From the NCBI GenBank assembly GCA_027486415.1, contig JAIXPC010000006.1:1-64000 (forward strand): a stretch of DNA of 64,000 nucleotides, in the 5' to 3' direction. The notes below the pieces were generated by a model. It had not been told where the DNA came from, did no database searches, and was given only the letters and a program-made list of their open reading frames with translations. The translations under genes were made by a program, and so were the position numbers. The DNA comes from Sphingomonadales bacterium (GTDB taxonomy: Bacteria > Pseudomonadota > Alphaproteobacteria > Sphingomonadales > Sphingomonadaceae). Positions 54,878-64,000 of this stretch are shown here, piece by piece (within the stretch, counting starts at the first letter, position 1; every line of letters begins with the position of its first letter).

Positions 54878-55432
54878 TCAACGCTCGAACACGCCGACGC
54901 GGCGGATTTTCCGCTGCAGGGCCAGGATGCCGTAAAGCAGGGCTTCGGCGGTCGGCGGGCAACCGGGCACATAGATGTCCACCGGCACGATGCGATCGCA
55001 GCCGCGCACAACCGAATAGCTGTAGTGATAATAGCCGCCGCCATTGGCGCAACTGCCCATCGAGATGACATAGCGCGGCTCGGCCATCTGGTCGTAGACG
55101 CGGCGCAGCGCCGGGGCCATCTTGTTGCACAGCGTGCCGGCGACGATCATCACGTCCGACTGGCGGGGCGAGGCGCGCGGGGCGACACCGAACCGCTCCA
55201 GATCGTAACGCGGCATGTTGGTGTGCATCATCTCGACCGCGCAGCAGGCGAGGCCAAATGTCATCCACCACAGGCTGCCGGTGCGGGCCCAGTGAAACAG
55301 ATCCTCGGTCGAGGTGACGAGAAAGCCCTTGTCGGCCACTTCCTTGTCCACATCAGCAAGAAAGCCGTCGCGGTTGCCCGGCGGCAGGATCACGCCACCC
55401 TTGGTGACGGCCAGATCAGAGGAGTCGCTCAT
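54878..55432 (-). CDS. nuoB: NADH-quinone oxidoreductase subunit B
   Basis: Carries the terminal 4Fe-4S cluster N2 next to the quinone site. The 184-residue protein has the cysteine pair in [11 protein letters not shown], then [18 protein letters not shown] and the last ligand in [11 protein letters not shown]. The frame opens 39 codons upstream within nuoA, but the ATGA overlap with the nuoA stop sets the start at 55432. Confidence 0.97.
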   Translation of the reverse strand: MSDSSDLAVTKGGVILPPGNRDGFLADVDKEVADKGFLVTSTEDLFHWARTGSLWWMTFGLACCAVEMMHTNMPRYDLERFGVAPRASPRQSDVMIVAGTLCNKMAPALRRVYDQMAEPRYVISMGSCANGGGYYHYSYSVVRGCDRIVPVDIYVPGCPPTAEALLYGILALQRKIRRVGVFER

Positions 55433-55806
55433 TCCCACTCCAGCGCTCCCACCTTCCAGGCATAGACGAGGCCGATGCCGAGCTCGCCCAGAAATTCCAT
55501 CATCGCCCACCAAGCCGTTTCGCCGCCCCAGTGCAGCGACACCGCCCACGGGAACAGGAAGGCCGCTTCCAGATCGAAGACGATGAACAGGATGGCCACG
55601 AGGTAGAACTGCACGTCGAACTTGGTGCGGGCATCCGAAAAGGCCGGGAAGCCGCTTTCATATTCCGACAGCTTGACCGCTTCGGGCTTGGCGGTGCCGA
55701 TCAGGCCGGACACCGCGATGGGCGCCGAAACGAAGATCAGCGCGAACGCGATGCCCACTGCAAAGAACAGCAGCACCGGCAGATATTCAGAGGCAATGGC
55801 CGACAT
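55429..55806 (-). CDS. nuoA: NADH-quinone oxidoreductase subunit A
   Basis: Small membrane subunit with three transmembrane helices. The 125-residue protein has [39 protein letters not shown], in which YESG and the FDxE residues are the family signature. It opens the nuoABCD-(NTF2-like)-EF operon; a promoter-like pair lies about 40-65 bases upstream. Confidence 0.96.
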   Translation of the reverse strand: MSAIASEYLPVLLFFAVGIAFALIFVSAPIAVSGLIGTAKPEAVKLSEYESGFPAFSDARTKFDVQFYLVAILFIVFDLEAAFLFPWAVSLHWGGETAWWAMMEFLGELGIGLVYAWKVGALEWE

Positions 55807-55842
55807 GGCCTTGGGGCTTCCAACGACTGTTGCGATGCACCA

Positions 55843-55871
55843 TGATTAGCCGCCCTGCCCGCCCCCGGCAA
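55843..55871 (-). promoter_or_regulatory. Putative promoter of the nuo operon
   Basis: On the minus strand TTGCCG (55871-55866) and TAATCA (55848-55843) are separated by 17 bases. A transcript would start around 55836, giving a 30-base leader to nuoA. Confidence 0.4.
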
Positions 55872-55926
55872 CCTCAAAGGGCGGAAAAATGCGACATTTT
55901 GTCAGGCCTGTGACGGTGCCCCGCCC

Positions 55927-56724
55927 TCAGCGCAGCGCGCCGGCTATCAGTTTGTGCAGGCGCGATTGGATGGCCTGGTTGCCGGCGATGATCTCGCGGC
56001 GGCCCACCATGGCATCCTGCCCGCGGAAGTCGCTGACGAAGCCGCCGGCTTCCTTGATCAGCAGCAGGCCGGCGGCGATGTCCCAATAGGACAGGCCGGT
56101 TTCCCAGAAGCCATCGAAGCGCCCGGCGGCCACCCACGCCATGTCGAGGCTGGCAGCGCCAAAGCGGCGGACGCCAGCAACTTCGGGCATCACCGCGTTC
56201 AGAATCTGGCTGAACTGGGCGCGGTCGCCATGGCCCTGGTAGGGGATGCCGGTGGCGATCAGGCAATCATTCAGTTCGCGCCGGCCCGACACGCGCAGGC
56301 GCTGCGTCTGCAGCCAGGCGCCGCGCCCCTTTTCCGCCCAATAGCTTTCGCCGGTGAGCGGCTGGTGGATGAGGCCGGCGACAACCTCGCCATCCACTTC
56401 GGCAGCGATGCTGATGGCAAAATGTGGCAGGCCGTGCAGAAAGTTCGACGTGCCATCCAGCGGATCGACGATCCAGCGGCAGCGTTCGTCCGCCCCCTTG
56501 ATCTCGCCGCCCTCCTCCAGCACCAGCCCCCAATCCGGGCGGGCGTGGCGCAGCACTTCGACCACCGACGCTTCGGCGGCCTTGTCGGCGTTGGAGACGA
56601 AATCGGCAGGGCCCTTGCGGCTGACCTGCAATGCATCAACTTCCCCGAAATCGCGGCGCAGGCGCGGTGCGGCCTTGCGCGCGGCCTTTTCCATGACGGT
56701 GATGAGCGACGAATGGGCGACCAT
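55927..56724 (-). CDS. suhB: Inositol-monophosphatase family protein (SuhB-type)
   Basis: 265-residue Mg-dependent sugar-phosphate phosphatase. The metal site is seen in EEGGEIKG, WIVDPLDGTSNFLHGLP and the C-terminal YWDIAAGLLLIKEAGG; FGAASLDMAWVAAGRFDGFWE is the family's substrate-site segment. SuhB also takes part in rRNA antitermination in E. coli; which role holds here cannot be told. It is a single gene facing the nuo promoter region at its 3' end. Confidence 0.92.
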   Translation of the reverse strand: MVAHSSLITVMEKAARKAAPRLRRDFGEVDALQVSRKGPADFVSNADKAAEASVVEVLRHARPDWGLVLEEGGEIKGADERCRWIVDPLDGTSNFLHGLPHFAISIAAEVDGEVVAGLIHQPLTGESYWAEKGRGAWLQTQRLRVSGRRELNDCLIATGIPYQGHGDRAQFSQILNAVMPEVAGVRRFGAASLDMAWVAAGRFDGFWETGLSYWDIAAGLLLIKEAGGFVSDFRGQDAMVGRREIIAGNQAIQSRLHKLIAGALR

Positions 56725-56842
56725 GGCAAAATCCTTTGGCGCGGCAGGGCCGGCCAGAAACGGGGAACAGTGATGCGAAAGAACGGGCCGGCCTTAGCGG
56801 AAGTGGCCGGTGTGGGCAAGGCTGGCCCCCTGCCCCACCATT

Positions 56843-57679
56843 TTATCGCGCCGCCTTGAGATAGGGCATCACGTCCACATCGCGATAGCCGGGCGTGAAC
56901 CGCGCGAAGTGGCGCAGCCAGAAGCCATGGCCACCGCCATAGACAACCAGCACCCGGTCACCCGGCCTTGCCACCAGCATCAGCTTGGCAAAGATCTTGG
57001 CGTTCCTGAGATACCAGCCAGCATTGAAATCCGCGCCGGTCTGATCGTCGCGATCACCGATCGACAGCGCGCCATAATAAGGCTCCATGCCGCCCTGCAG
57101 TCCGCTGGTATCGTTCATCCGCATCAGCAACTGGCCGATGCTGCTGGTCTTTTGCGCAGCGTCGAAATCCTTCACCCAGGCCGCGACCCCGGCGTTGAGG
57201 TTGTCCAGCTGGGCGGTCTTGCCCAGCCGTGCCGCCGTCGCCTGCAGGCGACCATAGGGGAAATAGTCCGGCTCGCCCTCGCCTGACTGTTCGTCGATGC
57301 CGTGCACCTGGGCCAGGCCCGCCAGCTTCGCGGTGCGATAGCCGATCTGCACGATTTCGTTGGGCTGGCTGGCCAGCATGGCCGTGTCGAACGACTGGTA
57401 ATCGGCGACTGTCAGATCCGGCGCGGTGCTTTCCATTTCCACCATCACGCGGGTGGGGCGAAAGCGCAGCAGGGCATCGGCGACCCGCTGCAATTCCTGC
57501 TGGCGCTGCGGCGTGAGCACCGAATCCGCCTTGACGTTATTGAGATCAAGGCCGGGATTGGCGAAATGATAGGTGCCCAGCACCATGACCTCGACAGGCG
57601 GATCGGCCGGTGCGGCCTGAGCCGCTGCGGCGCCGATCAGCCCGCAGGCCAGCACCACCGCCTTGATTGCCCCGCGCAT
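56843..57679 (-). CDS. DUF5694-type exported protein
   Basis: 278 residues with a signal peptide (AVVLACGLIGAAAAQAAP). The mature part starts VEVMVLGTYHFANPGLD and contains MVEMES and VYGGGHGFWLRHF, a histidine-rich pattern shared with DUF5694 and related TraB/ChaN-like hydrolase folds. The histidines could bind a metal or haem; function unknown. ATG 57679 gives the best signal peptide; 13 extra codons are open upstream. Monocistronic. Confidence 0.82.
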   Translation of the reverse strand: MRGAIKAVVLACGLIGAAAAQAAPADPPVEVMVLGTYHFANPGLDLNNVKADSVLTPQRQQELQRVADALLRFRPTRVMVEMESTAPDLTVADYQSFDTAMLASQPNEIVQIGYRTAKLAGLAQVHGIDEQSGEGEPDYFPYGRLQATAARLGKTAQLDNLNAGVAAWVKDFDAAQKTSSIGQLLMRMNDTSGLQGGMEPYYGALSIGDRDDQTGADFNAGWYLRNAKIFAKLMLVARPGDRVLVVYGGGHGFWLRHFARFTPGYRDVDVMPYLKAAR

Positions 57680-57750
57680 CCGTTCCTCCCGTATTGTTTG
57701 CACAACACGGTGAAACATGGGTCAAGCAAGGTCAAGGGGTTGGAAACGGC

Positions 57751-58449
57751 TTACCAGCCCAGCACGTCGCCAAAGGCCTTCACGCCGGCACCCGGCCCGC
57801 CTTCATGATCCCACACCGCGCGCACCACGGCGATGAAATCGGCCCCGGCCTCGACCAGCGGGGCTGCGTTGTGGGGGAAGATGCCACCGATGGCGACGCA
57901 GGGCAGCTGGCTGAGCGTGATCCACCAGCTCAGGATGTCGGGCGTCGGGCGATAGTGCGACGGCTTGGTGGTGGTATCGTAAAACGCCCCGAACGCGACA
58001 TAATCGGCACCCTGCTCGCCGGCTTCCATGGCGAGATGGCGGCTGTCGTGGCAGGTGCGGCCAATCTGGGCATTGGCACCGAGCAGCGCGCGCGCTTCCG
58101 CAATGCCGCCATCGCCCTGCCCCAGGTGGACGCCATCGGTGCCGGCCTTTTTGGCGAGATCGGCGCGATCGTTCAGGATGAAGGCCACGTCTGCCGCCCG
58201 GCACACCGGGACCAGCGCTTCGCAGGCGCGCAGCACCTCGTCGTCCGGCACGTCCTTCAGCCGCAGCTGGAATGCCGCCACTGGCCCGCCATCAAGCGCC
58301 GCCTTCAGGCTGTCGACAAACGCCGGCAGCACGATCTGCGGCGGCGAGACGACATAGAGCTGGCACGGCGGGCGCGGATCATTGTCGAACCGGCCCGCGA
58401 AGTCGGACGGAAGCGGGATGAGGTCGTCGTCGCTCACGCCCAAGATCAC
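57751..58449 (-). CDS. thiE: Thiamine phosphate synthase
   Basis: TIM-barrel enzyme that joins HMP-PP and thiazole phosphate to give thiamine phosphate. The 232-residue protein has FQLRLKD (family LQlR.K), FILNDRADLAKKAGTDGVHLGQGD and GGIFPHNA. The DGVHLGQ motif is intact; the usual G.S.H is GRTCHD here, so a TenI-like role is a weaker alternative. It starts with GTG, overlapping the fbaB stop by 4 bases, so it is the last gene of tkt-gap-pgk-fbaB-thiE. Transketolase uses thiamine diphosphate, which may explain the link. Confidence 0.85.
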   Translation of the reverse strand: MILGVSDDDLIPLPSDFAGRFDNDPRPPCQLYVVSPPQIVLPAFVDSLKAALDGGPVAAFQLRLKDVPDDEVLRACEALVPVCRAADVAFILNDRADLAKKAGTDGVHLGQGDGGIAEARALLGANAQIGRTCHDSRHLAMEAGEQGADYVAFGAFYDTTTKPSHYRPTPDILSWWITLSQLPCVAIGGIFPHNAAPLVEAGADFIAVVRAVWDHEGGPGAGVKAFGDVLGW

Positions 58450-59360
58450 GCCTTGCCGAGATAGATGTCGACGATCTTGTCCAGCATCGCCATCGCGTCG
58501 GCGCGCGGACGCTGGAAGGTGTTGCGGCCGATGATGCTGCCGTTGCCGCCGCCATCACGGATGGCCACCGCGTCCTCGAACACGGCATCGGTGCCCTTGG
58601 TGGCCCCGCCGGAGAACACGACGAGGCGGCGGCCGTTGAGGCACGACTTCACCACGTGGGCGACGCGCTTGGCCTGGGTCGACCAGTCGCCGCCTTCATA
58701 GGCCTTCACCGCGTCCTTCTGCTCGATGTGCGCGGTCGGCAGCTTCACCTTGATGATGTGCGCGCCCAGCAGCGCCGCCATGTGGGCGGCATAGGCGCCG
58801 ACGTCCAATGCCAGTTCGCCGTCCTTCGTCAGCTTGCCGCCGCGCGGGTAGGACCACAGCACGGTGGCGAGGCCGACCGACTTGGCTTCGGCGGCGAGCT
58901 CGCGAAATTCCTCCATCATGTCGAACACATCGTCGGCGCCCGGATAGATGGTGAAGCCGATGGCCGAGCAGCCGAGGCGCAGCGCATCATGCACCGTGCC
59001 GGTGACGGCCTGGTTGATGCCGGTGGCGTGGCTGTTGCTGCTGTTGACCTTCAGGATGGTCGGGATCTGGCCGGCAAAGCTGTCGGCACCCGCCTCGATC
59101 ATGCCCAGCGGCGCGGCATAGGCCGACAGGCCGGCATCGATGGCGAGCTGGAAGTGATAGTGCGGATCATAGGCATCGGGGTTGGGCGCAAAGCTGCGCG
59201 CCGGGCCGTGTTCGAAGCCCTGGTCCACGGGCAGGATCACCATCTTGCCGGTGCCGCCCAGGCGGCCCTGCATCAGGATGCGCGCCAGGTTGGCCTTGGT
59301 GCCGGGGCTGTCGCTTTCATAATTGGCGAGAATGGCCTTCACGGCCGGCGTGATCGACAT
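58446..59360 (-). CDS. fbaB: Class I fructose-bisphosphate aldolase (FbaB/DhnA type)
   Basis: Cleaves fructose-1,6-bisphosphate to glyceraldehyde-3-phosphate and dihydroxyacetone phosphate by a Schiff-base mechanism. The 304-residue protein has LPVDQGFEHGPARSF, IGFTIYPGADD and the lysine-bearing AHIIKVKLPT strand, then the phosphate loop VVFSGGATKG and GNGSIIGRNTFQRPR. It is the archaeal/DhnA-like class I form, not the class II zinc enzyme. Eleven bases downstream of pgk. Confidence 0.93.
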   Translation of the reverse strand: MSITPAVKAILANYESDSPGTKANLARILMQGRLGGTGKMVILPVDQGFEHGPARSFAPNPDAYDPHYHFQLAIDAGLSAYAAPLGMIEAGADSFAGQIPTILKVNSSNSHATGINQAVTGTVHDALRLGCSAIGFTIYPGADDVFDMMEEFRELAAEAKSVGLATVLWSYPRGGKLTKDGELALDVGAYAAHMAALLGAHIIKVKLPTAHIEQKDAVKAYEGGDWSTQAKRVAHVVKSCLNGRRLVVFSGGATKGTDAVFEDAVAIRDGGGNGSIIGRNTFQRPRADAMAMLDKIVDIYLGKA

Positions 59361-59371
59361 TGCATCTATCC

Positions 59372-60565
59372 TTATCGCTGGAGGGCCACGACACCCGGGA
59401 GCGGCTTGCCTTCCATCCATTCGAGGAAAGCACCGCCCGCGGTGGAAATGAAACTGAAATCGCGCGTCACACCGGCGTGGGCCAGTGCTGCCACCGTATC
59501 ACCGCCGCCTGCCACGGTGAGCAGGCTGCCGCCCTGCGTCAAGGCCGCCGCGGTGCGGGCAAGCGTGACGGTGGCAGCATCGAACGGGGGGATTTCAAAC
59601 GCGCCCATCGGCCCGTTCCACAGCGCGGTGGCGCAGATCTTCAGGGCATCGCCCAGCGCCTCGACCGCCGCCGGGCCGATATCGAGGACCATTTCATCAG
59701 CGGCGATATCGTGGATGTTGGCGACACGGTTCTCGGCGTTGGCCTTGAATTCCTTCGCCACCACCACGTCATAGGGCAGATGGACGGTGCAGCCGGCGGC
59801 TTCGGCGCGCGCCATGATGTCGAGCGCGGTGGCCTTCAGATCATGTTCGCACAGCGATTTGCCGACATCGATGCCGCGCGCGGCCAAAAAGGTGTTGGCC
59901 ATGCCGCCGCCGATCATCAGGTGATCGACCTTGTCGACAAGATGGGTGAGCACGTCGATCTTGCTCGACACCTTGGCACCGCCGACGATGGCGGCGACCG
60001 GGCGCTTGGGGCTGCCCAGCGCGGCTTCCAGCGCCTTCAGTTCGGCTTCCATGGTGCGGCCGGCAAAGGCAGGCAGCACATGGGCCAGGCCCTCGGTGCT
60101 GGCATGGGCGCGGTGGGCAGCCGAGAAAGCGTCGTTGACGTAATAATCGCCCAGTTTCGCCATGTCGGCGACGAAGGCCGGATCATTGGCCTCCTCGCCG
60201 GCGTGGAAGCGGGTGTTTTCCAGCACGGCAACGCCGCCGGCGGGCAGCGCCGCCAGCGCGGCCGCCGCCGCATCGCCCACGCAATCATCGATGAAGCTGA
60301 CCGGCCGGCCGAGCACATGGCCGAGCGCGGTCGCGACGGGGGCAAGGCTGTTCTTCGCATCGCGGCCCTTGGGCCGGCCAAAGTGCGACAGCACCGCCAC
60401 GCGCGCGCCGGCATCGGCCAGCGCCGCAATCGTGGCGACGGCGGCGCGCAGGCGGGTGTCATCGCTGACCTGCCCATCGGCCATCGGCACATTCAGATCG
60501 GCGCGGACCAGCACGGTCTTGCCGGCCAGGGCCGGCATGTCATCGATGGTGCGAAAGCCGGCCAT
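59372..60565 (-). CDS. pgk: Phosphoglycerate kinase
   Basis: Transfers phosphate between 1,3-bisphosphoglycerate and ADP. The 397-residue protein has [36 protein letters not shown] and the nucleotide loop [11 protein letters not shown]. The start ATG 60565 is four bases after the gap stop; a longer open frame upstream is discarded. Second enzyme step after gap in the same operon. Confidence 0.97.
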   Translation of the reverse strand: MAGFRTIDDMPALAGKTVLVRADLNVPMADGQVSDDTRLRAAVATIAALADAGARVAVLSHFGRPKGRDAKNSLAPVATALGHVLGRPVSFIDDCVGDAAAAALAALPAGGVAVLENTRFHAGEEANDPAFVADMAKLGDYYVNDAFSAAHRAHASTEGLAHVLPAFAGRTMEAELKALEAALGSPKRPVAAIVGGAKVSSKIDVLTHLVDKVDHLMIGGGMANTFLAARGIDVGKSLCEHDLKATALDIMARAEAAGCTVHLPYDVVVAKEFKANAENRVANIHDIAADEMVLDIGPAAVEALGDALKICATALWNGPMGAFEIPPFDAATVTLARTAAALTQGGSLLTVAGGGDTVAALAHAGVTRDFSFISTAGGAFLEWMEGKPLPGVVALQR

Positions 60566-60569
60566 GTGA

Positions 60570-61577
60570 TTACAGGAACTTGCCCATGGCAACGGCGGTA
60601 TCGGCCATGCGGTTGGAGAAGCCCCATTCATTGTCGTACCAGGTCAGCACGCGCACCAGATTGCCGCCGATGACGGCGGTTTCCAGGCTGTCGACGCTCG
60701 ACGAGGCCGGGCTGTGGTTGAAGTCGATCGACACCAGCGGTTCAACGGCGAAATCGAGCACGCCCTTGAGTTCGCCTTCGGCAGCGGCCTTCAGCACGGC
60801 GTTGACTTCGTCCTTCGTGGTGGCGCGGCCCGCTTCGAAGGTGAGATCGACAACCGAGACATTCGGCGTCGGCACGCGGATCGCCGAACCATCGAGCTTG
60901 CCCTTCAGCTGCGGCAGCACTTCGCCGACGGCGCGGGCGGCACCGGTGGTGGTGGGAATCATCGACAGCGCGGCAGCGCGGGCGCGGCGCGGATCGTCGT
61001 GGATCTGATCGAGGATCTTCTGGTCGTTGGTATAGGCATGGACCGTCGTCATCAGGCCCTTGACGATGCCGAACTCGCGATCGAGCACCATGGCCACCGG
61101 CGCCAGGCAGTTGGTGGTGCACGAGGCGTTCGACACGATATTGTGATCGGCGGTCAGCTTGTCGTGATTGACCCCGTAAACCACCGTCAGATCGACGTTC
61201 TTGCCCGGCGCGGAGATCAGCACCTTCTTCGCACCCGCGGTGATGTGGGCGCCGGCCTTGGCGGCATCGGTGAAGAAGCCGGTGCATTCCATGGCAATGT
61301 CCACGCCCATGGCGGCGTGCGGCAGCTTGGCCGGGTCACGCTCCGCCGTCACGGCGATGCGCTTGCCGTTCACCACGATGGCATCGCCATCCACGCTCAC
61401 CGTGCCGGGGAACGGGCCGTGCACGCTGTCGCGCGCCAGGAGACGGGCATTGGCCTCAGGGCTCGCGAGATCGTTGATCGCCACCACCTCGATATCGGTG
61501 CGGCCGGATTCGACGATGGCGCGCAGCACGTTGCGGCCGATGCGCCCGAAGCCGTTGATTGCAACCTTCACAGCCAT
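60570..61577 (-). CDS. gap: Glyceraldehyde-3-phosphate dehydrogenase, type I
   Basis: NAD-dependent glycolytic dehydrogenase. The 335-residue protein has the nucleotide fold [16 protein letters not shown] with D36 in AINDL, which favours NAD, and the catalytic cysteine C153 in [12 protein letters not shown]; the catalytic histidine follows in VHAYTNDQ. 24 bases downstream of tkt. Confidence 0.97.
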   Translation of the reverse strand: MAVKVAINGFGRIGRNVLRAIVESGRTDIEVVAINDLASPEANARLLARDSVHGPFPGTVSVDGDAIVVNGKRIAVTAERDPAKLPHAAMGVDIAMECTGFFTDAAKAGAHITAGAKKVLISAPGKNVDLTVVYGVNHDKLTADHNIVSNASCTTNCLAPVAMVLDREFGIVKGLMTTVHAYTNDQKILDQIHDDPRRARAAALSMIPTTTGAARAVGEVLPQLKGKLDGSAIRVPTPNVSVVDLTFEAGRATTKDEVNAVLKAAAEGELKGVLDFAVEPLVSIDFNHSPASSSVDSLETAVIGGNLVRVLTWYDNEWGFSNRMADTAVAMGKFL

Positions 61578-61601
61578 GTCTGTCTTCCTTTGCGGTGGGT
61601 T

Positions 61602-63587
61602 TCAGCAGCCAAGACGCTGCCGGATGCGCGCGGTGATGGCCGGCGCGGTCAAGCCGAATTCGGCATAAAGCTGTTCGGCAGGCGCCGATGCGCCGTAATG
61701 ATCAAGGCCGATGGTGAGGCCATCGCCGACATATTTCTGCCAGCCGGTGGTGACGCCGGCTTCGATCGACACCTTCAGCACATCGGCCGGCAGCAGATCG
61801 GCGCGATAGGCGGCATCCTGCGTATCGAACAGCTCGCAGCACGGCATCGACACCACGTCGGCCCCGATGCCATCGGCTTCCAGTGCGGCGGCGGTGGCGA
61901 CGGCGATCTCGACTTCCGAACCGGTGGCAACGATCACCACGCGGCGCGGTGCGGTGGCGGCCTGCAGGCGATAGGCGCCCTTGGCAGAACGGTTCGTTGA
62001 CGCCGACCAGTCGGCATCACCCGGCCCGCGCAGCTGCGGCAGGTTCTGCCGGGTCAGCGCCAGCACCGACGGGGTTTCCGGGGTGGAGAGAGCCAGCGCC
62101 CAGCATTCCGCCGTCTCGATGACATCGGCGGGGCGATAGACATTCATGTTGGGCATCAGCCGCAAGCTCATCACATGCTCGATCGGCTGGTGGGTGGGGC
62201 CATCCTCGCCAAGACCGATGCTGTCGTGGGTCAGCACATAGACAACCCCGACCTTCTGCAGCGCCGACAGCCGCATGGCGTTGCGCATGTAATCCGAGAA
62301 GACGAGGAAGGTTCCGCCATAAGGCACCACGCCGCCGTGCAGGGCCATGCCGTTCATGGCGGCAGCCATGCCGAATTCGCGGATGCCATAGTGGACATAG
62401 CGGCCGGCATAATTGTCGGCGCTGTAGACGGCGGTGGCCTTGGTGCGGGTGTTGTTGGAACCGGTCAGGTCGGCCGAGCCGCCGACCAGTTGCGGCAGCG
62501 CTTCGGTCAGCACGCCCAGCGCCATTTCCGATGCCTTGCGGGTGGCGACCTTCTGCGGCGCGGCGGCAAGGCCCTGAATATAGGCTTCCAGCGCCGGGCC
62601 CGCCAGATCGGCCACGCCCTTCATGTGGTTTTCAAAGGCGGCGCGCTTGCTGGTATCAGCTGCCAGCCGGGCCTCCCAGTCGGCGCGGGCGGCCTTGCCG
62701 CGCGCGCCGAGCCCTTCCCACCACGCCTTGATGTCGGCGGGGATCTCGAACGGGCCATGGTTCCAGCCCAGCGCGGCGCGGGTGCCTTCGATTTCCTTCG
62801 CGCCCAGCGGGCTGCCGTGGCTGCCGCTGGTGCCAGCCTTGGTCGGCGCGCCCTTGCCGATGGTGGTCTTGGCGGCGATCAGGCTGGGGCGCGGATCGGC
62901 CTTCGCCGCTGTCAGTGCCGCATCGATGCTGGCGAAATCATGGCCGTCGCAGGCGACAACGTGCCAGCCGGCGGCTTCGAAGCGCTTGGCCATGTCTTCC
63001 GACGACGACAGGCTGATCGGGCCGTCGATGGAGATGCCGTTGTCGTCCCAGATGACGTTGAGGCGGCCAAGCTTCAGGTGGCCGGCAAGGCTGATCGCTT
63101 CCTGGCTGATGCCTTCCATCAGGCAGCCGTCACCCGCGATGACCCAGGTGTGGTGATCGACAAGGGCATCGCCGAACACGCCGTTCAGATGCCGTTCCGC
63201 CATCGCCATGCCGACCGACATGGCCAGCCCCTGCCCCAGCGGGCCGGTGGTGCATTCAACGCCCGGCAGCTCAAAATTCTCAGGGTGGCCGGCGCACGGG
63301 CTGTGCCACTGGCGGAAGCGGCGAATATCATCCAGCGTCGGCCGCGCATAGCCGGTCAGATGCAGCAGCGCATAGATCAGCATCGACCCATGGCCAGCCG
63401 ACAGCACGAAGCGGTCGCGATCGGGCCAGTGCGGGGCGACGGGATCATATTTCAGATGATTGGCAAACAGCACCGTCGCCACGTCTGCCATGCCCATCGG
63501 CATTCCGGGGTGGCCGCTGTTGGCAGCTTCCACTGCATCCATCGCCAACGCGCGGATGGCGTTGGCGCAACGCGAAAGGTCGGTCAT
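61602..63587 (-). CDS. tkt: Transketolase
   Basis: Thiamine-diphosphate enzyme of the pentose phosphate (and Calvin) pathway. The 661-residue protein has SGHPGMPMGMADVATVLF, the ThDP motif AGDGCLMEGISQEA, and the pyrimidine-domain segments FSDYMRNAMRLSAL and THDSIGLGEDGPTHQPIEH. The frame opens 31 codons upstream, but MTDLSRCANAIRALAMD is the family start. First gene of the tkt-gap-pgk-fbaB-thiE operon, divergent from the zapA locus. No phosphoribulokinase or RuBisCO gene is in the window, so this is not evidence for carbon fixation. Confidence 0.97.
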   Translation of the reverse strand: MTDLSRCANAIRALAMDAVEAANSGHPGMPMGMADVATVLFANHLKYDPVAPHWPDRDRFVLSAGHGSMLIYALLHLTGYARPTLDDIRRFRQWHSPCAGHPENFELPGVECTTGPLGQGLAMSVGMAMAERHLNGVFGDALVDHHTWVIAGDGCLMEGISQEAISLAGHLKLGRLNVIWDDNGISIDGPISLSSSEDMAKRFEAAGWHVVACDGHDFASIDAALTAAKADPRPSLIAAKTTIGKGAPTKAGTSGSHGSPLGAKEIEGTRAALGWNHGPFEIPADIKAWWEGLGARGKAARADWEARLAADTSKRAAFENHMKGVADLAGPALEAYIQGLAAAPQKVATRKASEMALGVLTEALPQLVGGSADLTGSNNTRTKATAVYSADNYAGRYVHYGIREFGMAAAMNGMALHGGVVPYGGTFLVFSDYMRNAMRLSALQKVGVVYVLTHDSIGLGEDGPTHQPIEHVMSLRLMPNMNVYRPADVIETAECWALALSTPETPSVLALTRQNLPQLRGPGDADWSASTNRSAKGAYRLQAATAPRRVVIVATGSEVEIAVATAAALEADGIGADVVSMPCCELFDTQDAAYRADLLPADVLKVSIEAGVTTGWQKYVGDGLTIGLDHYGASAPAEQLYAEFGLTAPAITARIRQRLGC

Positions 63588-63735
63588 GGCGGCCGTTCCT
63601 GTTAACCAAGCCGCGCGGCGCAGGGCAGCAACGCGGCCGGGATCGATTCCCGAGTGTGCGGCGGCTTTGGCCCACCCCACGCGCGCACGTCAACCTTGCA
63701 ATTGCCCTTCCCGGTTGTTCACCATGGTCCAAGGC

Positions 63736-63765
63736 TTGACCAAGGCTGACATACCGTCTTATCAA
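63736..63765 (+). promoter_or_regulatory. Putative promoter of the small ORF-zapA unit
   Basis: TTGACC (63736-63741) and TATCAA (63760-63765) are 18 bases apart. The predicted start is near 63772, ahead of the 57-residue frame. The hexamers are only a partial match. Confidence 0.35.
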
Positions 63766-63802
63766 TGCGCCGCAACTTATTGAGCCAGCGGGGGCAAGGG
63801 CA

Positions 63803-63976
63803 ATTTCTGAGCTGACCAGCCTGTTTGTGCGTCTTGAAACCGCCCTGGCCGCGATCGAAGCCCGGCGCGCCGCCGATGCCGCGTCGGCCGCTGCCGAGCG
63901 TGTGCGGCTGGAACGCATCGAACAGGCCGCCGCCGAAGCCGTTCGCGCGCTTGACCTTCTGATCGGGCAGGAGTGA
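63803..63976 (+). CDS. Short coiled-coil protein upstream of zapA, start codon uncertain
   Basis: A 57-residue frame, almost wholly helical and charged (ALAAIEARRAADAASAAAERV and following), as in the small coiled-coil proteins that precede zapA in sphingomonads (from memory). In-frame sequence back to a stop at 63737 contains no ATG, GTG or TTG before residue 9; ATT 63803 follows GGGCAAGGG and gives a natural start, and GTG 63827 is the first canonical alternative. It ends 4 bases before zapA. Function unknown; a link to division is inferred from its neighbour. Confidence 0.6.
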   Translation: MSELTSLFVRLETALAAIEARRAADAASAAAERVRLERIEQAAAEAVRALDLLIGQE

Positions 63977-63980
63977 TTCG

Positions 63981-64000
63981 ATGGGCCAGGCGATGATCGC
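63981..64000 (+). CDS. zapA: Start of zapA, cut off by the window edge
   Basis: Only six codons are visible (MGQAMI). The identity rests on position: in Sphingomonadales a short coiled-coil gene and zapA lie divergent from tkt. ZapA would stabilise FtsZ filaments. The sequence to the right would settle it. Confidence 0.4.

Noticed and set aside
59360-63587. Possible Calvin-cycle (cbb) operon
   Set aside because: tkt, gap, pgk and aldolase also serve glycolysis and the pentose pathway, and no RuBisCO or phosphoribulokinase gene is present.

Overview
This is a gene-dense, GC-rich chromosomal window that looks like core genome of an alphaproteobacterium, most likely of the order Sphingomonadales (inference from gene content, synteny and protein style; no rRNA is present to confirm it). 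Supporting signs are the alphaproteobacterial LexA/SOS box form GTTC-N7-GTTC in front of recA, a CckA-like hybrid kinase beside recA, a eukaryote-type NADP isocitrate dehydrogenase, and a tkt-gap-pgk-fbaB-thiE cluster divergent from zapA. About 57 protein genes are supported. No tRNA, rRNA, CRISPR array, prophage or insertion sequence was seen, and no stretch above about 300 bases lacks a gene.

Layout. 1-3.1 kb: the 5' part of an AlkK-like acyl-CoA ligase, a 58-residue membrane protein behind two tandem LexA boxes, and the phosphatidylethanolamine pair psd-pssA. 3.2-11.4 kb: a LOG-family protein, icd with a terminator, a DUF885 protein, a KefB-type antiporter and alaS. 11.5-18.1 kb: a methyltransferase, an unknown exported protein, LexA-boxed recA, a cckA-like kinase, a sulfite-oxidase-like enzyme, smpB and dapA. 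18.2-28.5 kb: a soluble lytic transglycosylase, ppk2, a palindromic repeat pair, aspS, rnd, and the operon ppk-ppx-DJ-1. 28.6-32.5 kb: hdaA and a DUF2066 gene divergent from purM-purN, where PurN carries a C-terminal YjbR domain. 32.5-36.3 kb: a two-component pair whose kinase has an ethylene-receptor-like sensor, then ndk and pepA. 36.4-42.0 kb: lptD-surA-pdxA-rsmA. 42.0-50.1 kb: guaB-rsmB-TPR, another TPR-like exported protein, a YhhN protein and gyrA. 50.2-55.8 kb: a small GIY-YIG gene bracketed by two inverted-repeat pairs, then nuoABCD-(NTF2-like)-EF without nuoG-N. 55.9-64 kb: a SuhB-type phosphatase, a DUF5694 protein, the glycolytic/pentose cluster, and the divergent start of zapA.

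Genes that act together. The LexA boxes at recA, at the small membrane protein and possibly at gyrA outline part of a DNA-damage regulon; the membrane protein is a reasonable candidate for an SOS-induced division inhibitor. Polyphosphate is made and turned over by Ppk1, Ppx and Ppk2 within 8.3 kb. Outer-membrane building is covered by LptD and SurA, phospholipids by PssA and Psd, and wall turnover by Slt. Most operons are tightly packed, with ATGA, GTGA, TGATG or 8-bp overlaps that suggest translational coupling.

The observations most worth follow-up are the tandem-LexA-box membrane protein, the ethylene-receptor-like kinase with all six checked ETR1 residues conserved at identical spacing, and the GIY-YIG/repeat module at the point where the nuo operon is interrupted.
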